DNA from: JAGDMJ01 sp963809695
Lineage (GTDB): Bacteria; Bacteroidota; Ignavibacteria; UBA10030; UBA6906
Length of the DNA stretch: 64,000 bases
Direction: 5' to 3'
Assembly: GCA_963809695.1 (NCBI GenBank)
Contig: CAWEKI010000008.1
Location: forward strand, 433,140 to 497,139
The notes beneath the pieces were generated by a model. That model made no database searches. It saw only the letters and a program-made list of their open reading frames with translations, and was not told where the DNA came from. This document shows positions 61,201 to 64,000 of the stretch, piece after piece; within the stretch, counting starts at the first letter, position 1, and each line of letters begins with the position of its first letter. The position numbers and the translations under genes are program-made.

Positions 61201-61375
61201 AATCAATACAGGAAAGACTCTGTCTGATAGGCTTAAGAACATCGAGCCTGAGTTGAAAGCCCATGGCTACACGCTGAACATCATAAATGACACCCATAAC
61301 GGTCAGAAGGCTTATGAGTTCTCTTGGTTACAAGCGGAGAATGAACCACCACCGGGATGCGATTACGTTATTTGA
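58205..61375 (+). CDS. Large primase-helicase fusion, TOTE/AEP-type primase with SF3-like ATPase
   Basis: 1056 residues from the ATG at 58205 (a GTG 12 bases earlier is possible). The start carries a two-fold repeat, TTIPNIDTNTAGHLLVDD and TAIPNIDTKTSGSFPVDD (about 22-39 and 53-70). Residues about 72-260 look like an archaeo-eukaryotic primase domain of TOTE type: YYSLFSGRTDQ, LYNLLPDVTCTWAMIECENH, GTCYHIWIFFSRPVKAF and GNFVWMPLFGGTDIVDGKPG. The usual Asp-x-Asp is Glu-x-Glu. A Cys-rich PriCT-like region follows (CSFMKHCEDNAANLPEPYWY; GLGRKCDCPTKF). Around residue 695 there is a P-loop, LEGRHQSGKSSACKIL, then NPLVMDENIERGDF as Walker B. It is predicted to be the replication initiator-helicase of an integrated element. 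Confidence 0.75.
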   Translation: MSNVQTEPINESLVVSAETAVTTIPNIDTNTAGHLLVDDTQEFAVAAKAPAVTAIPNIDTKTSGSFPVDDEFINTYYSLFSGRTDQVGQGDSLSTPVSSVDEILAFVEDHLNGKVRLGLYNLLPDVTCTWAMIECENHGSQPVEDPAKTSLEIVTYLRSHGIAAYRELSKNPSGTCYHIWIFFSRPVKAFKLLEGFRLFLSRTLGISVEIFPKGYDPNTIGNFVWMPLFGGTDIVDGKPGKGVNEGRTVFVDDNGHPYADQRAVIEGVERNSEEAFDIFLADYHISFSDSTGLALASHHSTENDVPKADLEKVRQCSFMKHCEDNAANLPEPYWYAWITNAIRCIGGREYIHEYSRKYARYSKSKTDKKIAHALADTGPMTHETIAGLGRKCDCPTKFKAPISRSYWRDVEAEIKRIKGINDTAEKAVELASLINYIGKSLDGIERDLYEAQLKKTFNLKQRSFQGESGPTPGAAKAYKINYDRPLTDILDELKDADFGDVFCARGVFTWFKEHEQARYFTDEAELHYIYHQGKLIPMADASSDFAALLLYHANISLATAFGRVTVQVMNAMAQEEGKRIKKNTWLETHQAQHSVYLNLKNEREELAKITPLGVELIPNGENVDSIFMHNTPSDKFQPVAFCALDSENLKNALELSEDLIIRHIPCPDYEKWFAYGWRLSYPLYDFTTAHFTLRLEGRHQSGKSSACKILSQSLYGKAFDTTSTVASMFSDAAINPLVMDENIERGDFYRDPGHADFYLIAATGGAKQKRDVGTASGLVLEKIRALLLSNGIEALGKSEQTSRLLVFECDRKSYNSHFTSAVLQKILEQRDVLLSANFILTSRVLARIKAGDWLGVLERLQSEYPDHAKNRMFEHLGIIILYLEEFFKAAGKAESVWDMLGNLMRTQEDRAIEEIVDSDPIIEALEILRRSAQKQYDYETRHKSLFDSSDKSRALTLDVTKLLTEVEYGKTSFKLQGRAKELLSAFSTALKVHTGRQFTINTGKTLSDRLKNIEPELKAHGYTLNIINDTHNGQKAYEFSWLQAENEPPPGCDYVI

Positions 61376-61911
61376 GTGACAGACATATGCGGGAGTGAGC
61401 AGGAATGAAAGGCCACTCCCGCAGCCATTCCCGCAAGGTCTTAGGGCGTTAAAAGTGGCTAAAACAAATAAAAAATAAAGAAATAGAAATATAAATATAA
61501 TAAGAAGCAGGAATGGCAGGAATGAATTGTAGATATACCCCCTATATACAAAAAAAGAAAAACTCATATTGGCCGAAGGCCGAGAGAGAGGCATGTATTT
61601 TTTTATTGTATAGGGGAGGCATGTACCTAATTCATTCCCGCCATTCCCGCAATATGCCGATAATCGGTTATTTCAGTTCGGAATAGCCAAAAATCCTTGC
61701 GGGAATGAAATGAATCGCACCTGCGGGGATGCGGGTAGTACTCCGCACAGCACCCGCGAAGCGGGGGAAGACAAGATTATTTTTTTATATTTTTTTGGAC
61801 ATCCGATCATTCGGACAAGCAACACATATGCAACACGAATACGCAGTTCACGTTCATCCACCTGGCGCACCAACTAATCCTCGCGCCTAAGGTTCTGGAC
61901 GCAGAAGCTGC
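61376..61911. other. AT-rich intergenic region with iteron-like nonamers (candidate origin)
   Basis: Copies of GCGGGAATG or its complement CATTCCCGC, with one-base variants, occur at 61414-61422, 61426-61434, 61507-61515 and 61516-61524 (a tandem pair, GCAGGAATG), 61633-61641 and 61642-61650 (a tandem pair), 61699-61707 and 61723-61731. They flank a very AT-rich tract (about 61450-61620). This is the arrangement of a replication origin with iterons next to its initiator gene; it could alternatively be an operator cluster. Confidence 0.5.
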
Positions 61912-62364
61912 ATGCAATACACGAAAAATGAAAAAAACATAAGAATAATCATGAATAAATATCAAAAAACCGATAAATCCTGGCTCAAAATCGACCCGAA
62001 AACGGGGTTTGAAAAACAACGAACGGTAGGACCGGAGCTATTTGCACAAAGGAATCCCGAGCTTAGACTTTGCGGCTTCGGTGAAGCACGTGAACCTGGC
62101 TTCGACGCTTTTCGTCATGAATTCAAAGACGATCTGGTCTATGCGATGGATTTCTTCTATGAATGCGGTAAAAAGTACTCAAAAAAGAAAGAAATCCTGC
62201 ACTCTGGCGAGTTGCTGGCTGACTGTAAAAGGTGGTGGTGGCACGTAAAGGGCCGGGAAAACACCGTTCACGAAGGATCCATCATTGCCGCTGGGATTAT
62301 GGAGGGCTATCCCTATAAGCGGATAGCCGGTGGTAGCGTGAGATTTAAAATGGAGAAGACATGA
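61912..62364 (+). CDS. Hypothetical protein of the mobile module
   Basis: 150 residues from the ATG at 61912, or 137 from one at 61951; no good ribosome-binding site for either. Soluble and basic: KYQKTDKSWLKIDPKTGFEK, AYAMDFFYECGKKYSKKKEI-type helix (in VYAMDFFYECGKKYSKKKE), LADCKRWWWHVKGRENTVHE, GIMEGYPYKRIAGGSVRFKM. Not recognised. AT-rich codon use like the primase gene. It ends with ATGA overlap into the next small gene. Confidence 0.55.
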   Translation: MQYTKNEKNIRIIMNKYQKTDKSWLKIDPKTGFEKQRTVGPELFAQRNPELRLCGFGEAREPGFDAFRHEFKDDLVYAMDFFYECGKKYSKKKEILHSGELLADCKRWWWHVKGRENTVHEGSIIAAGIMEGYPYKRIAGGSVRFKMEKT

Positions 62365-62558
62365 AACCATGGGAAAAATTTAAAAAAGACCAGCAACGAT
62401 TAGTCAGGTTGCGAGATCTGTTCGGACATAACAGAGAACCACATTTTGAGCATCCATCAACACCCACATCTGATGATGGGCAGAAGTTTATGGATGAGAT
62501 AATTGAAGGCGCCAAAATCATAGGCAACGGACCGCCGAATACGGGCCAAATCGAATAG
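62361..62558 (+). CDS. Small hypothetical protein, 65 residues
   Basis: Begins at ATG 62361, overlapping the previous stop (ATGA), a good sign of a real coupled gene. The product is charged and hydrophilic: MKPWEKFKKDQQRLVRLRDL, FGHNREPHFEHPSTPTSDDG, QKFMDEIIEGAKIIGNGPPN. No family known. It belongs to the small operon behind the iteron-like region. Confidence 0.55.
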   Translation: MKPWEKFKKDQQRLVRLRDLFGHNREPHFEHPSTPTSDDGQKFMDEIIEGAKIIGNGPPNTGQIE

Positions 62559-62939
62559 AATTGGCCTTCAATCTCGACCGTTTTGGATGACATGCATGAG
62601 TCGCTCGTGAATCAAAAAATGAAAATGTGTCCCCGATCCGTGAGTTGTCGTTTCCAGCGCGAATCATGCGGATTAAGTAGGGTATTGCGTGCACACCTGC
62701 ATGAGTTCTGGGCTTCTTTTTCATTTTGTCACGTGCTGGAGCCATCACTTGACATTTGCTTTGGGGTAAGGTATATTTTGCCAGTTCTTTTCCCAAACAC
62801 TACCAGGCACCCCGCCCCCCATTTTTTCTACCGCTTTCTCTAGTTTGCCCTTTATCAAAGCCATAAGAGCCGGTACGTCGTCCCAGTTGACTGCCCAGCA
62901 CGTTAGTGTTTTACCTTTTTTCACTAATGCCGGTGATAT
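62559..62939. other. Intergenic region with a possible minus-strand gene remnant
   Basis: On the minus strand 62745-62957 reads VKKGKTLTCWAVNWDDVPAL, MALIKGKLEKAVEKMGGGVP, then SVWEKNWQNIPYPKANVK. It looks protein-like but overlaps the start of the next gene and has no recognisable start. It is best treated as a fragment of unknown origin. Confidence 0.3.
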
Positions 62940-63731
62940 ATGATGGATAAACTGCACAATCTAATCCTATCCGGAACAGTTAGCCTTCTCATGTTGTACG
63001 GGTGCAACGAACTAGGGCCAGAGTCGTCCCCGCTTTGGGAGGCTCCCGGATATAAAGCGACGTTCGAATCGATTGAGATTCCTGATTCCACAATTCTCCG
63101 CCTAGGGTATTCCTCTTCTCTCGCTCCCGACGGTTTCTATGTGGAAGACTGGGAGGCGGGGAGTATCTACTACGAAACCACTCTGAGCATCGCTCCAGAA
63201 CATCTTCGGCAACCGCCGTTCTATTTCCTGTCCACCAACGCCCGGCAACAAGCCTATGCCTGGTCAGAATCATCCTCGGTACACAGTGCCTACTACCGGG
63301 AGCTTGTCAGTGAAAGAGAGACTGACCGCTTCTATGAGTTCCGCCGGGTCTACAAGCAGAACCCTAAAGACATTCTGCTCAGCCGCGTTCACAAGCTCTC
63401 GTACCTTGATCGTTCAAACTTCGATTACTTCGCGCATGCTTCCCTGATTGGGCGCCTGAACGCGCGTCCCATCGATGAGGCGACCGTGCGAAGCCTTGCG
63501 GAATACCTGTGGTTTATTGACTACGACGGCACGAGAGCCTTGGCGTCTGTTCCAGCAACGCGGGGTGACACGGTATATTGTGCCTTGTATGAGCTGAGAA
63601 TGGGGTGGGGTGATTGGGACATGAACGACGTCGCAGTCTTGTATCGGACCGTGTACGCAGTCTCAAGGTCAAATGGTGATGTTATCCGACAGCGATACGA
63701 ACTGCGGCGAGTCGTGGGGCGCATGAACTAA
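62940..63731 (+). CDS. Hypothetical lipoprotein
   Basis: 263 residues from the ATG at 62940 (or the next ATG). Lipoprotein signal with Cys22 in SLLMLYGCNELG. Mature part: ESIEIPDSTILRLGYSSSLA, EDWEAGSIYYETTLSIAPEH, FYEFRRVYKQNPKDILLSRV, LAEYLWFIDYDGTRALASVP, RMGWGDWDMNDVAVLYRTVY. No family recognised. Codon use returns to the GC-richer style of the chromosome. An outer-membrane-protein gene follows. Confidence 0.7.
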   Translation: MMDKLHNLILSGTVSLLMLYGCNELGPESSPLWEAPGYKATFESIEIPDSTILRLGYSSSLAPDGFYVEDWEAGSIYYETTLSIAPEHLRQPPFYFLSTNARQQAYAWSESSSVHSAYYRELVSERETDRFYEFRRVYKQNPKDILLSRVHKLSYLDRSNFDYFAHASLIGRLNARPIDEATVRSLAEYLWFIDYDGTRALASVPATRGDTVYCALYELRMGWGDWDMNDVAVLYRTVYAVSRSNGDVIRQRYELRRVVGRMN

Positions 63732-63813
63732 CGTTCCCATCTAAAGGAAGTGTAGGTAAGAAGAAGCGAAATTCGTTGCTAGTGTCTCTCAGCGGTTGGC
63801 CGGAATTCAAGCA

Positions 63814-64000
63814 ATGAAATCGATCATCAGCGTATTGTTGCTTTCCCCTTTGTTAGCACTAGCTCAGCCGCGACTTGGCCTCTACACCGGAATTAACTTT
63901 CCTGCTTCAACCATTCCCTTTGGAGAAAGAATGGTTCTGGAGGAGCCTTTACCGTCGTTCTGGCATGAGCTGGGCATGAAGACATCCTTTGTGACGCGAC
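63814..64000 (+). CDS. Exported protein, N-terminal part (runs off the window)
   Basis: The first 62 codons from ATG 63814. A signal peptide MKSIISVLLLSPLLALAQ is followed by PRLGLYTGINFPASTIPFGE and LPSFWHELGMKTSFVT. The YTGINF start of the mature part is typical of outer-membrane beta-barrels in Bacteroidota, but too little is visible to name it. Confidence 0.6.
   Translation, partial: MKSIISVLLLSPLLALAQPRLGLYTGINFPASTIPFGERMVLEEPLPSFWHELGMKTSFVTR

Noticed and set aside
61376..61740. CRISPR array
   Set aside because: The repeated unit is nine bases, irregularly spaced and in both orientations, with no spacer periodicity and no cas genes.

Overview
The window reads as a chromosomal segment, with inserted mobile DNA, of a Gram-negative bacterium of the Bacteroidota/Chlorobiota side, most like Ignavibacteria or a relative. 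The basis is four secreted proteins ending in the Asn-Tyr-Pro-Asn-Pro-Phe-Asn type C-terminal sorting domain, many lipoproteins and outer-membrane beta-barrel candidates, a GWxTD lipoprotein, and a bacterial group 3b-like hydrogenase. This placement is inference; there is no rRNA in the window.

Layout. 1-6907: end of an isocitrate/isopropylmalate dehydrogenase, an active/inactive M16 peptidase pair, a secreted M28 peptidase, a GWxTD lipoprotein and a DusB-like tRNA dihydrouridine synthase. 7035-14666: a frameshifted type III polyketide synthase followed by an FAD reductase, a small membrane protein, PolX/PHP DNA polymerase, a LiaF-like membrane protein, two different [2Fe-2S] proteins, an unknown protein and endonuclease III. 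14963-20019: a compact operon for a cytoplasmic NAD(P)-linked [NiFe] hydrogenase (beta, a cyclic-nucleotide-binding protein, gamma, small, large, maturation protease). 20160-22561: an HD-domain protein and two envelope proteins.

22579-29920 (minus strand): a tyrosine/homogentisate degradation operon, read as aminotransferase (HisC-like), lipoprotein, HPPD, FAH-family hydrolase, homogentisate dioxygenase, flavin reductase-like protein and acyl-CoA synthetase. No maleylacetoacetate isomerase is visible. 30062-33826: a subtilase with a sorting domain and a DUF4412-like protein.

33900-35954: a small, decayed accessory locus at tRNA-Leu(CAA). The 3' half of the tRNA gene plus its downstream hairpin is duplicated about 1.9 kb away. 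Between the copies lie an integrase N-terminal remnant, a methyltransferase carried on what looks like an integron-type gene cassette, and a 186-bp MITE-like element with perfect 18-bp inverted repeats and a 9-bp target duplication.

36102-49535: mostly housekeeping and envelope genes (large outer-membrane protein, Ogt, a broken REP-associated transposase with flanking REP-like repeats, PcrA/UvrD helicase, YihY, acyl-CoA carboxylase carboxyltransferase, LysM lytic transglycosylase). 49646-64000: a second accessory region beginning at tRNA-Ser(GCT) with an intact tyrosine recombinase. It then holds gene fragments, two secreted FG-GAP-like proteins, and a lower-GC replication-like module (DUF5659-like protein, a large primase-helicase fusion, an iteron-like intergenic region, small ORFans), then envelope genes running off the right edge. 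The primase-helicase with its adjacent nine-base repeats and the tRNA-Leu locus are the parts least explained by known families.
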